From Mucilaginibacter terrenus (lineage in GTDB: Bacteria; Bacteroidota; Bacteroidia; Sphingobacteriales; Sphingobacteriaceae): a DNA stretch of 64,000 bases. Both the position numbers and the translations under genes were made by a program. The stretch is from contig NZ_QWDE01000001.1 of NCBI RefSeq assembly GCF_003432065.1, positions 1,922,001 to 1,986,000 on the forward strand, in the 5' to 3' direction. Under the pieces are notes generated by a model. The model was given only the letters and a program-made list of their open reading frames with translations. It was not told where the DNA came from and searched no databases. Below are positions 50,334 to 57,140 of this stretch, one piece after another (within the stretch, counting starts at the first letter, position 1; each line of letters begins with the position of its first letter).

Positions 50334-52724
50334 ATGATAATCAACCATTTAAAGTTTGCATTCAGAAGCCTGATGCGGACTAAAACGTTCTCTGCCATAA
50401 ACATAGCCGGACTGGTAGTAAGCCTTACCGCATTTATGCTGATGGCACTCTACATACAATATGAGTTAAGCTTTGATAAGGAGAACAGGAACGCCGCAAA
50501 TGTTTACCGCGTAGTTGATGACAAGCAAACAAATGCGTTAATGCAGCATACAGCGGGCTCCCCTGCCCCAATTGCACCTGCATTATTAAATGATTTTCCG
50601 CAAGTTAAAGAAGCGGTTAGGCTGATAAGCTCTGAAAGCCTTGTAAAGTACCAGGATAAGTTATTTGAAGAACGTGCTTTGTTTTATGCTGATAAAGGCT
50701 TTTTTAAGGTGTTTGATGCAGCTATGCTAAGTGGCGATGCAAATACTGCCCTCGCAGCGCCCATGAGCATAGTGCTTACCAAAACAACTGCACAAAAATA
50801 CTTTGGCAACGCCAATGCTTTAGGCAAAACCATTTTGGTGGATGGAAAAGGAATGCGTGTTACCGGAGTTGTAAAACCCATGCCTAAGAATTCGCACGTG
50901 CAGTTTGACATGCTTTTGTCTATGTCCACGGTTGAACAAAAGGACTCCGGGTACGACTGGATGTTCACCAACTGGTACTCCAATAATTTCTGGACGTACA
51001 TCGTGCTACCGTCAAACTATGATGCCAAACAGTTGGAAAATCAGTTTGACAGCTTTGCTAACCGCCACAATGCCAATACCGCAAACACCAAACACCATTA
51101 CAGCCTGGAGAAACTTACAGATATTTACCTGCACAGCAACCGTGAGGGCCAGGTGGGTAAAACAGGCAACCTCTCCAGTTTATATATATTTAGCGCTGTG
51201 GCGCTGATCATATTGCTTATTGCATGCGTAAACTTTATCAACCTGTCCACCGCACGCGCTGCCGAACGGGCGAAAGAAGTGGGTGTAAAAAAAGTTAATG
51301 GCGTAACCCGTGTACAATTAATATGGCAGTTCTTTATCGAATCATTTACCATGGTGGGTGTCGCGCTGCTTATAGCGGTTGTGTTAACCGTGTTGCTGGT
51401 ACCGTCATTCAACACCTTCGCCGGGAAAAATATCGTTTTTGAGGTTTTTACACCTGTACATATCGGCGGGCTATTGGCCATATTGCTGTTGGTAGGTATG
51501 CTGTCCGGCAGTTACCCTGCGCTGGTTATATCAGCCTTTAACCCGGTTACTGCACTTAAGGGCAACATCCGCTCATCTGCACGCAGCATTTTTATACGTA
51601 AAGGCCTGGTTGTATTTCAGTTCACTATATCCATCGTACTTATTGTAAGCAGTATTGTGGTATACACCCAGTTGCAATACATGCAAAAGCACGACCTCGG
51701 TTTTAAGCCATCGCAAACGCTGGTAATCAACTTTGAGGGCGATAACGAAGTGCAGCGGCATTACCAACAAATTAAAGCAAGTCTTAAGCAGATAAACGGT
51801 ATAAAAAACGTTACCGCATCGTCAAACGTACCGGGCGTAACAAATCCCGGTGGGTGGTCTATGGATGTGGTTAAACGCACGGGCGACACGGTACATGCTG
51901 AACTGCCCATCTTTTTAACCGATTTTGATTTTATGCAGCAGTACAACATACCAATGGTTGCAGGCCGCGGGTTGTCGCCCAACTTTGCTGCTGATACGGT
52001 CGAATCTATGATCATCAACCAAACTACCTTACGCAAACTTGGCTTTAATTCTGCCGAAGAAGCTATTGGTGTTAAGGTAGGCATGTACCCGAATGACGCG
52101 CGGATAATAGGCGTTTACAAAGACTTTAACTTCCAGTCGCTGCAGAAACCTATCGAACCGTTAGTCATCCGCATTATACCCAACAAGTTCAGGGTCTTCT
52201 CGGTTGAGCTTAATACCGCCAACCTAAAACAAACAATTGCTGAGATAGAGCAGCTCTGGAAGCAGCAGGTGCCGCAGCGCCCATTGGAATACACCTTTTT
52301 AAACGAGCGGTTTAACCTGCTTTACGAAGCCGAAACCAAGTTTGGGCAGGTGTTTGCAGTATTTACCTTACTGGCCATAAGCATAGCTTGTTTCGGGCTG
52401 TTCGGGCTAGCGTTGTTCAGTGTTAAGCAGCGCACTAAAGAAGTGGGTATACGTAAGGTTGTGGGCGCCTCTGTAGCGCAAATTGTAGCTTTGATAGCCA
52501 AAGATTTTATCAACCTGGTGATAATTGCCGTGGTAATAGCATCACCGCTGGCCTTTTACGCCATGAGCCGTTGGATCCGCGACTTTGCTTACCGTATTGA
52601 GATCAGCTGGTGGATATTTGCAGTGGGCGGGCTGGCAGCAGTGTTAGTTGCCCTTGCTACCATCAGCTACCAGGCCATCAGAGCGGCGGTATCTAACCCG
52701 GTAAGAAGCTTAAGAGACGAATAA
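50334..52724 (+). CDS. ABC transporter permease (MacB/FtsX type)
   Basis: A 796-residue inner-membrane protein with the layout common in Bacteroidota macrolide-type efflux permeases. It has an N-terminal helix (MIINHLKFAFRSLMRTKTFS), a periplasmic MacB-PCD domain, a three-helix FtsX block (about residues 285-420), a second periplasmic domain and a final FtsX block ending in NPVRSLRDE. The repeated motif AAERAKEVGVKKVNG / KQRTKEVGIRKVVGA is diagnostic. No ATPase gene is adjacent. The compound moved is unknown. Confidence 0.92.
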   Translation: MIINHLKFAFRSLMRTKTFSAINIAGLVVSLTAFMLMALYIQYELSFDKENRNAANVYRVVDDKQTNALMQHTAGSPAPIAPALLNDFPQVKEAVRLISSESLVKYQDKLFEERALFYADKGFFKVFDAAMLSGDANTALAAPMSIVLTKTTAQKYFGNANALGKTILVDGKGMRVTGVVKPMPKNSHVQFDMLLSMSTVEQKDSGYDWMFTNWYSNNFWTYIVLPSNYDAKQLENQFDSFANRHNANTANTKHHYSLEKLTDIYLHSNREGQVGKTGNLSSLYIFSAVALIILLIACVNFINLSTARAAERAKEVGVKKVNGVTRVQLIWQFFIESFTMVGVALLIAVVLTVLLVPSFNTFAGKNIVFEVFTPVHIGGLLAILLLVGMLSGSYPALVISAFNPVTALKGNIRSSARSIFIRKGLVVFQFTISIVLIVSSIVVYTQLQYMQKHDLGFKPSQTLVINFEGDNEVQRHYQQIKASLKQINGIKNVTASSNVPGVTNPGGWSMDVVKRTGDTVHAELPIFLTDFDFMQQYNIPMVAGRGLSPNFAADTVESMIINQTTLRKLGFNSAEEAIGVKVGMYPNDARIIGVYKDFNFQSLQKPIEPLVIRIIPNKFRVFSVELNTANLKQTIAEIEQLWKQQVPQRPLEYTFLNERFNLLYEAETKFGQVFAVFTLLAISIACFGLFGLALFSVKQRTKEVGIRKVVGASVAQIVALIAKDFINLVIIAVVIASPLAFYAMSRWIRDFAYRIEISWWIFAVGGLAAVLVALATISYQAIRAAVSNPVRSLRDE

Positions 52725-52737
52725 CAGCGGGGAGCCA

Positions 52738-53199
52738 TTAGCTCCGCAATCGTTCATCAAAAGAGAACTTGCTGATAGATGCAATTTTCACCCGTGCAAA
52801 ATCGGGGTGTGCCGGGTTAAACAGGTAATTATACTCCATATCAATTATGGCAGATGGCACCTTTAATACAGCCGTTTCCATACCCTGCAGCCAGGCGTCG
52901 CCAAGGCTTTGCGTGTAAGGGTAGTTTAGTACGCGCTGCCACTCGGGCTCTAACCGGTTAAGCTGTGCAAGTGTGATCTCCTTTACTGCTAGTTTATCCG
53001 GTACACTGAAGACTGTCACTGAGAAATCGCCTGAGTAAAGGGACGTGCCCGATGTGTGTACCAGTTTTTCCAGGCACGAGAGCGCCAGCGATCCCCCTGA
53101 GTAGATAACGTACATACCCCGCGAGTTCCACCTGCCGTCAATACCAGAAGCATTGCGGTCGGCAGCGTATTTGGTTTGTCCTATACGGTAAGTTTTCAA
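52738..53199 (-). CDS. RES-domain toxin
   Basis: Toxin of the Xre-RES type, whose members degrade NAD+. The domain begins YRIGQTKYAADRNASG and continues RWNSRGMYVIYSGGSLALS, with conserved Arg/Tyr/Ser residues of the family. It has no ATG start: TTG at 53199 gives MKTYRIGQ, the usual RES N-terminus, and TTG at 53229 gives ten more residues. A palindromic repeat of 96 bp separates it from the antitoxin gene on the same strand, where such pairs normally touch. It probably keeps function but with weak initiation. Confidence 0.85.
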   Translation of the reverse strand: MKTYRIGQTKYAADRNASGIDGRWNSRGMYVIYSGGSLALSCLEKLVHTSGTSLYSGDFSVTVFSVPDKLAVKEITLAQLNRLEPEWQRVLNYPYTQSLGDAWLQGMETAVLKVPSAIIDMEYNYLFNPAHPDFARVKIASISKFSFDERLRS

Positions 53200-53229
53200 T
53201 TGGTAAATGTTTGGAGCAAAATCCTTCAA

Positions 53230-53325
53230 TCCCCCTCTAAATCTCCCCCTTCGGGGCGAGATTTAAGAATTGCTCAACGGATTAACTTTATAGCCCTCCC
53301 CTTGAGGGGAGGGTTGGGTGGGGCT
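53230..53325 (+). repeat. C/G-rich palindromic repeat family D, copy 2 (between res and xre)
   Basis: CCCCCTCTAAATCTCCCCCT ... CCCTCCCCTTGAGGGGAGGG ... GTTGGGTGGGGCT, with two hairpins (CCCCTTCGGGG and CCCTCCCCTTGAGGGGAGGG). It runs from the base before the upstream TTG start of the toxin to 4 bp from the antitoxin stop. Confidence 0.9.
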
Positions 53326-53329
53326 TTGC

Positions 53330-53809
53330 TTATGCTGTAACCCCGTAATCTATACGGATAAGCTCACTCATAACAATGCCAATACCGGTAATGGTATCAA
53401 GCATATCAAAAGGTGTGGCATCAATACCGGCATTGTAGTGGCGCAGCCAGCTTTTAAACTCATCTAAAGAACCAAAGGTATCAAGGCCCTTATCAAAAAG
53501 CTCAAACAGTTGGATAATGTGCTCACTAAGGCCGGGGTTTAAACCCTTGCTGCCCTGTATGTGCTTGCGCAGGGTAGGCTCGGTAATATCAAGCCATTTG
53601 GCAATATCTATCTGGGTAACACCGGTAAGCTGCAGCAGATCTGTAAGGGCACCGGGCTGCAGCCCCTGCTTTATTACACCTAGTTTTGCTATTGGCGATT
53701 TAAAGTAGGTATTGTATGGCATCAGAAGATCATTTAAAACAGGTACAGGCGTATCTGCCTGATACTGTTTAACTGCAGCCTGCTTTGTGTTATGCTTTAC
53801 TTTTTCCAT
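53330..53809 (-). CDS. Xre/MbcA/ParS-type antitoxin (DUF2384)
   Basis: A 159-residue antitoxin partner of the RES toxin. The N-terminal helix-turn-helix is ALTDLLQLTGVTQIDIAKWL, followed by the DUF2384 C-terminal part (GLDTFGSLDEFKSWLRHYNA, then DTITGIGIVMSELIRIDYG, which resembles the toxin-binding end). The ATG at 53809 is preferred over an upstream TTG. A TACGTTTG box ends 4 bp before it, so the message is near-leaderless. The toxin gene lies downstream on the same strand, past repeat D. Confidence 0.88.
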   Translation of the reverse strand: MEKVKHNTKQAAVKQYQADTPVPVLNDLLMPYNTYFKSPIAKLGVIKQGLQPGALTDLLQLTGVTQIDIAKWLDITEPTLRKHIQGSKGLNPGLSEHIIQLFELFDKGLDTFGSLDEFKSWLRHYNAGIDATPFDMLDTITGIGIVMSELIRIDYGVTA

Positions 53810-53812
53810 ATA

Positions 53813-53820
53813 CAAACGTA
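53813..53820 (-). promoter_or_regulatory. -7 box of the xre-res promoter
   Basis: The reverse strand reads TACGTTTG (TAnnTTTG), ending three bases before the ATG at 53809. Two direct repeats of AATTATTTTCTAAT lie just upstream (53820-53833, 53842-53855). Confidence 0.5.
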
Positions 53821-53855
53821 ATTATTTTCTAATTAAAAACAAATTATTTTCTAAT
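53820..53855. promoter_or_regulatory. Likely Xre autoregulation sites (two 14-bp direct repeats)
   Basis: AATTATTTTCTAAT occurs at 53820-53833 and 53842-53855, a 22-bp period (two DNA turns), next to the antitoxin promoter. This is the expected position for autoregulation of a Xre-RES operon. Confidence 0.5.
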
Positions 53856-53900
53856 AGTTTTTCTCCGATGAAAAAATAATTCCTAAATATATTAGTAATT

Positions 53901-53918
53901 ATAAAGAATATTCTTTAT
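53901..53918. promoter_or_regulatory. Candidate S24-repressor operator at the terminase promoter
   Basis: ATAAAGAATATTCTTTAT is a perfect 18-bp palindrome. It matches the site at 43511-43528 except for the two central-flank bases, and overlaps the -7 box at 53916-53923 by the same three bases. Confidence 0.7.
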
Positions 53919-53923
53919 CTTTG
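53916..53923 (+). promoter_or_regulatory. -7 box of the terminase operon promoter
   Basis: TATCTTTG (TAnnTTTG), overlapping the palindrome at 53901-53918, about 49 bp before the small-terminase ATG at 53972. Confidence 0.6.
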
Positions 53924-53934
53924 TATATCAAATA

Positions 53935-53946
53935 TGCCAACCGGCA
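53935..53946. promoter_or_regulatory. TGCC-N4-GGCA palindrome, copy 2
   Basis: TGCCAACCGGCA in the context AATATGCC...GGCAT. It lies 12 bp after the -7 box and 25 bp before the small-terminase ATG, so inside the 5' leader. Confidence 0.45.
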
Positions 53947-53971
53947 TCTCTTACATAAACTAAAATCCAGC

Positions 53972-54427
53972 ATGAAATACTTCTATACTGTAAAGCAGTG
54001 CGCCGAGCGCATTGACGAATACTTCCGTTATATACAGGGCCAGTACCATATAGAAAAACCCGAAACAACAACCGATAACAAGAAAGCACAACCCGCCGAA
54101 ATAATCGTGTGGGACCGTAAGCCCGAACCTGCCCTGCTAACCGGACTGGCCCTGTATATGGGCTTTACCAGTAAAGAAGAGTTTGAAAAGTACGAGGTAA
54201 AGGGCCGGTATAAAAAACTACTCAGACGGGCCCGCCTGCGTGTAGAACTGGAGTATGAAAAACGCGTTTTGCAGCAAGCACCCACAGGTGCCATCTTCGT
54301 TCTGAAAACCCTGGGGTGGACAGACAAGAGCGCCCTTAAACAAAGCCAGGCCACCAAAAAGCTGCGCATAGAAATTGTTGATGCAGGCCCGGCCATAGCG
54401 CCTTCTGAAAAGGATGTAGCGATGTAA
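53972..54427 (+). CDS. Terminase small subunit
   Basis: DNA-recognition subunit of a phage packaging motor, 151 residues from the ATG at 53972 (MKYFYTVKQCAERIDEYFRY). The frame also opens at 53921 but starts inside the promoter leader. PALLTGLALYMGFTSKEEFE and the helical RARLRVELEYEKRVLQQA are typical of small terminases of the gp3 type, and TGAIFVLKTLGWTDKSAL is their usual ending. It is followed 38 bp later by the large subunit. It lies right of the shared operator. Confidence 0.85.
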   Translation: MKYFYTVKQCAERIDEYFRYIQGQYHIEKPETTTDNKKAQPAEIIVWDRKPEPALLTGLALYMGFTSKEEFEKYEVKGRYKKLLRRARLRVELEYEKRVLQQAPTGAIFVLKTLGWTDKSALKQSQATKKLRIEIVDAGPAIAPSEKDVAM

Positions 54428-54465
54428 ATCTCTAGCCCACGTCAAACCAAACAACCTAAACCATT

Positions 54466-55680
54466 ATGAAAACAAGCCTTTTATTTAAACACAACTATTA
54501 CGCTACGGCAGATGTTGTGATTAACCAGGGTGGCACCAGCTCCGGTAAAACCTACGCCATTACACAGGTACTATTCTCACTTGCCGCGTCGGAAAAGCTA
54601 ATAATTACCATTGCCGGACAGGACATGCCGCACCTTAAATCGGGTGCCATACGAGATGCTATCGAAATACAAAATTCCTCCGCCGCAATGCAGGCTGCAA
54701 TCAAGAACTACAACCGCAGCGATCACCTGTTTGAGTTTAATAACGGCAGCATAATTGAATACAAGAGTTACGCCAATGCACAAGATGCGAAATCCGGTAA
54801 ACGCGATTACCTGTTTATCAACGAAGCAAACGGAATAAGCTGGCTTATCTATACAGAACTGGCCCTGCGTACCCGCAAGCGGGTATTTATAGACTACAAC
54901 CCCAACACCAGCTTTTGGGCGCATGAGAAGCTCATGGGGCGGCGGGGCGTGCAAATGTTCATATCCGACCACAGGCACAACCCGTTTATTACTGAGGCAC
55001 AGCGTAATAAAATAGAAAAGCTGAAAGAAGAAGACCAGCAGCTTTGGCGGGTATACGCCCGCGGGCTCACCGGCAAAATAACCGGGCTGGTGTTCAGCAA
55101 CTGGCACCTTTGCGAAGCCATACCGCACCAAGCAACACTGCTTGCAGCCGGGCTGGATTTTGGCTTTAGTAATGACGAAACCGGCTGCCTGCTGGTGTAC
55201 CGGCAAAACGGCGAACTATGGGTACGTGAGTTGCTTTACGAAACGGGACTCACCAATACCGACTTATCCCGAAAACTGCAACAACTGGGCATGAGCAAGA
55301 ACATAGAGATAATTGCCGACAGCGCCGAACCGAAGTCTATTGAAGAACTAAGGCGCCTGGGCTGGTTTATTACCCCTGCAAAAAAAGGTGCCGACAGCGT
55401 AAACAACTCCATAGACATACTTAAACGCTACCACATAAACGTAACCGCTGACAGCGTTAACCTGCGCAAAGAACTGGAACGCTACAAATGGAAGGTGAAC
55501 CACAGCGGTAAAACCACTAACCAGCCTATTGATACCTGCAACCACTTGATAGATCCGCTGCGCTACGTAGCCCTGCACAAGCTAAAAGCGGGTAACATAA
55601 AGCCGGCCACCAGTAAGCTGCCGGCAACTGCTCCGCAAACAACCGAACGGGACCTGTTGGACGAAATGCTCGGCATCTGA
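54466..55680 (+). CDS. Terminase large subunit (PBSX type)
   Basis: ATPase-nuclease of a phage packaging motor, 404 residues. The ATPase has a Walker A-like loop GGTSSGKTY (residues 22-30) and a Walker B ending in Glu120 (DYLFINEAN). The RNase H-like nuclease has Asp231 in LAAGLDFGFSNDETG, Asp285 in IIADSAEPKS and Asp363 in NHLIDPLRYV. All catalytic residues seem intact. The next gene is not a portal but a tail-assembly-type protein 25 bp on, which is unusual. Confidence 0.92.
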   Translation: MKTSLLFKHNYYATADVVINQGGTSSGKTYAITQVLFSLAASEKLIITIAGQDMPHLKSGAIRDAIEIQNSSAAMQAAIKNYNRSDHLFEFNNGSIIEYKSYANAQDAKSGKRDYLFINEANGISWLIYTELALRTRKRVFIDYNPNTSFWAHEKLMGRRGVQMFISDHRHNPFITEAQRNKIEKLKEEDQQLWRVYARGLTGKITGLVFSNWHLCEAIPHQATLLAAGLDFGFSNDETGCLLVYRQNGELWVRELLYETGLTNTDLSRKLQQLGMSKNIEIIADSAEPKSIEELRRLGWFITPAKKGADSVNNSIDILKRYHINVTADSVNLRKELERYKWKVNHSGKTTNQPIDTCNHLIDPLRYVALHKLKAGNIKPATSKLPATAPQTTERDLLDEMLGI

Positions 55681-55705
55681 TCCTCTAAAATCAAATAATA
55701 ACAAC

Positions 55706-56407
55706 ATGATAGAAAGAACACTTAAAACAACGCAGGGAAGGCTGAAGCTCAGCATCCCTACTCAGCTGAATGAAGTCTCCTTAGGGCAGATGATAGACCT
55801 GCAGGAAGCAAAAGACATGACCGACCTCGATGCCATCAGCATACTTTCGGGCGTCTCCGTGGCTGACTTGCAAAACGTAGCGGATGCTAATGATTTCACC
55901 CAATTTGCCGACGGTGTGCTGACCCTCTCCAACGAGATAAAAAACTTGTACAACAGCGAGAAGGTACCGACATCGGTAACCGTTACTATAGACGGCAAAC
56001 CTGTAAAAGTAAGCGTGATAAACAACCTTTCGGTAGAGCCTGCGGGTGCTTTCATGGCTGCGCGGGACATTATTGCCGATGAGATTGCCGCACACATTAA
56101 ACAAAACGGAGAAGACAACTGGCAGGAAACCTTTAAGCCGTCGTTACTTGCGTGCGCCAAATTGCTGGCGCAATACTTCTTTACCCGTGTAACTGGTTTG
56201 CCTTACGATGAGTATGCCGCCGCAGAATTTTTAAACGTTGTTAAAAAGCTTTGGGTAACGGAGGCACTGCCCATCGCAAAGCATTTTTTTACCTCGTATC
56301 CGGACTTGTCGAAACCGAAAACCGACTTTTGGCCTCGCCTGCTACAGCTCTTGAAAAACGTGCTGGTATCGGGGCTTTCGAACGTTTTAAGTACATCAAT
56401 ACGGTAA
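55706..56407 (+). CDS. Candidate tail assembly chaperone (0-frame product, gpG-like)
   Basis: A 233-residue soluble protein (MIERTLKTTQGRLKLSIPTQ...) with helical segments and FKPSLLACAKLLAQYFFTRV near the end. I do not recognise the family by sequence. A tail assembly chaperone is proposed because a perfect T_TTT_TTT slippery site (56284-56290) lies where a -1 shift would join it to an 86-codon frame that ends at 56550, the gpG/gpGT layout of tail modules. The 0-frame tail after the site is 38 residues. The frame switch could instead be a T-tract mutation. It follows the large terminase by 25 bp. Confidence 0.65.
   Translation: MIERTLKTTQGRLKLSIPTQLNEVSLGQMIDLQEAKDMTDLDAISILSGVSVADLQNVADANDFTQFADGVLTLSNEIKNLYNSEKVPTSVTVTIDGKPVKVSVINNLSVEPAGAFMAARDIIADEIAAHIKQNGEDNWQETFKPSLLACAKLLAQYFFTRVTGLPYDEYAAAEFLNVVKKLWVTEALPIAKHFFTSYPDLSKPKTDFWPRLLQLLKNVLVSGLSNVLSTSIR
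56284..56290 (+). promoter_or_regulatory. T_TTT_TTT slippery heptamer (-1 frameshift site)
   Basis: Reads CAT-TTT-TTT-ACC in the 0 frame; the seven T bases satisfy X_XXY_YYZ. A one-base backward slip continues as TAC-CTC-GTA in the -1 frame, which stays open for 86 codons. No clear downstream stem-loop was identified. Confidence 0.7.
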
Positions 56408-56550
56408 ACGCCCTCGCCGTGGGCGACATAACCAAATGGAGCCAGGTAATGGCCATGCCATACGAACGCATCCTCACCAAACTTCTCCTCAACAAAACAG
56501 AAGCTGAGTACCAGAAACGGTACATGGAGATTCAAACTCAAACCCCCTAG
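56290..56550 (+). CDS. -1 frame extension of the tail chaperone-like gene (gpGT-like)
   Basis: From the slippery site the -1 frame encodes YLVSGLVETENRLLASPATA..., then GDITKWSQVMAMPYERILTK and KTEAEYQKRYMEIQ. That helical stretch reads like a real protein, including a pattern common in tail chaperone extensions. The fused product would be 281 residues. The only Met start in this frame, at 56251, lies inside the upstream gene, so independent initiation is less likely. Its stop codon falls in the first bases of repeat family D. Confidence 0.65.
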   Translation, partial: YLVSGLVETENRLLASPATALEKRAGIGAFERFKYINTVNALAVGDITKWSQVMAMPYERILTKLLLNKTEAEYQKRYMEIQTQTP

Positions 56551-56682
56551 CCCCCTGAAGGGGGAACAGGAGATTGACAATCTAATCATAAAACCGATAA
56601 CTCCCCCCTTCAGGGATGGGGGCTAAACAAGATTTATTTACTAAAACCATTAAAATTCCCCCTTCAGGGGGTTAGGGGGCTC
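56540..56682 (+). repeat. C/G-rich palindromic repeat family D, copy 3 (compound)
   Basis: Three C/G-rich hairpins with spacers: CCCCCTGAAGGGGG near 56551, CCCCCTTCAGGGATGGGGG near 56602, and CCCCCTTCAGGGGGTTAGGGG near 56658. It is longer than the others (~143 bp). Its last base is one base before the ATG at 56684. Confidence 0.85.
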
Positions 56683-56683
56683 T

Positions 56684-57130
56684 ATGAGAAACCAAATTGA
56701 AGCTGTGGTGCAAAGCTTAAGCACCTCGCCGTCATTTTTGTACGGCACCGAAAAAGAACTGAATAACCTTGCCGATAACGCAGCCTTCCCATGTGTAATG
56801 CTGTACCCGCTGCAACCAATATTGCTGTCGCCGCAGGTAAATGGCTCGGTAGATAATGTGTTCACCATATACCTCGAGTTCCTGTACCAAACAGAGTTTG
56901 GCCAATATACAGCAGAAAACGAAACCTACGTGCAGCAGGCGCTGCGGATGGCAGGCGACTTTGTGGTGAAAGCTGCCAGGTACCGCGATGGCGATGGCCG
57001 TTACTTCCGTATCAAGGCTGGCGAAAAGGCCAAGTGCGTACCCGTTTACAATAAGTTCGACACCAATACCACCGGCGTTGGGCTTACCATAACGCTTAAC
57101 ACCATGTATTACGATACCTATCCGGCTTAA
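56684..57130 (+). CDS. Tail-module protein of unknown function
   Basis: A 148-residue soluble protein (MRNQIEAVVQSLSTSPSFLY...), beta-rich in its second half (VFTIYLEFLYQTEFGQYT, TTGVGLTITLNTMYYDTYPA). It sits between the chaperone-like gene and a 690-residue structural-type protein, 10 bp before the latter, so it may be a tail-completion or neck protein. No family recognised. Its ATG touches the repeat, so its ribosome site would lie within the repeat. Confidence 0.65.
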   Translation: MRNQIEAVVQSLSTSPSFLYGTEKELNNLADNAAFPCVMLYPLQPILLSPQVNGSVDNVFTIYLEFLYQTEFGQYTAENETYVQQALRMAGDFVVKAARYRDGDGRYFRIKAGEKAKCVPVYNKFDTNTTGVGLTITLNTMYYDTYPA

Positions 57131-57140
57131 AACTTTCACA

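Noticed and set aside
54598..55206. 202-codon reverse frame opposite the large terminase
   Set aside because: All large-terminase motifs are on the forward strand; this is a shadow frame.
56251..56289. Independent ATG start for the -1 frame protein
   Set aside because: The start is inside the upstream gene with no ribosome site seen, and the slippery heptamer gives a simpler explanation; not fully excluded.
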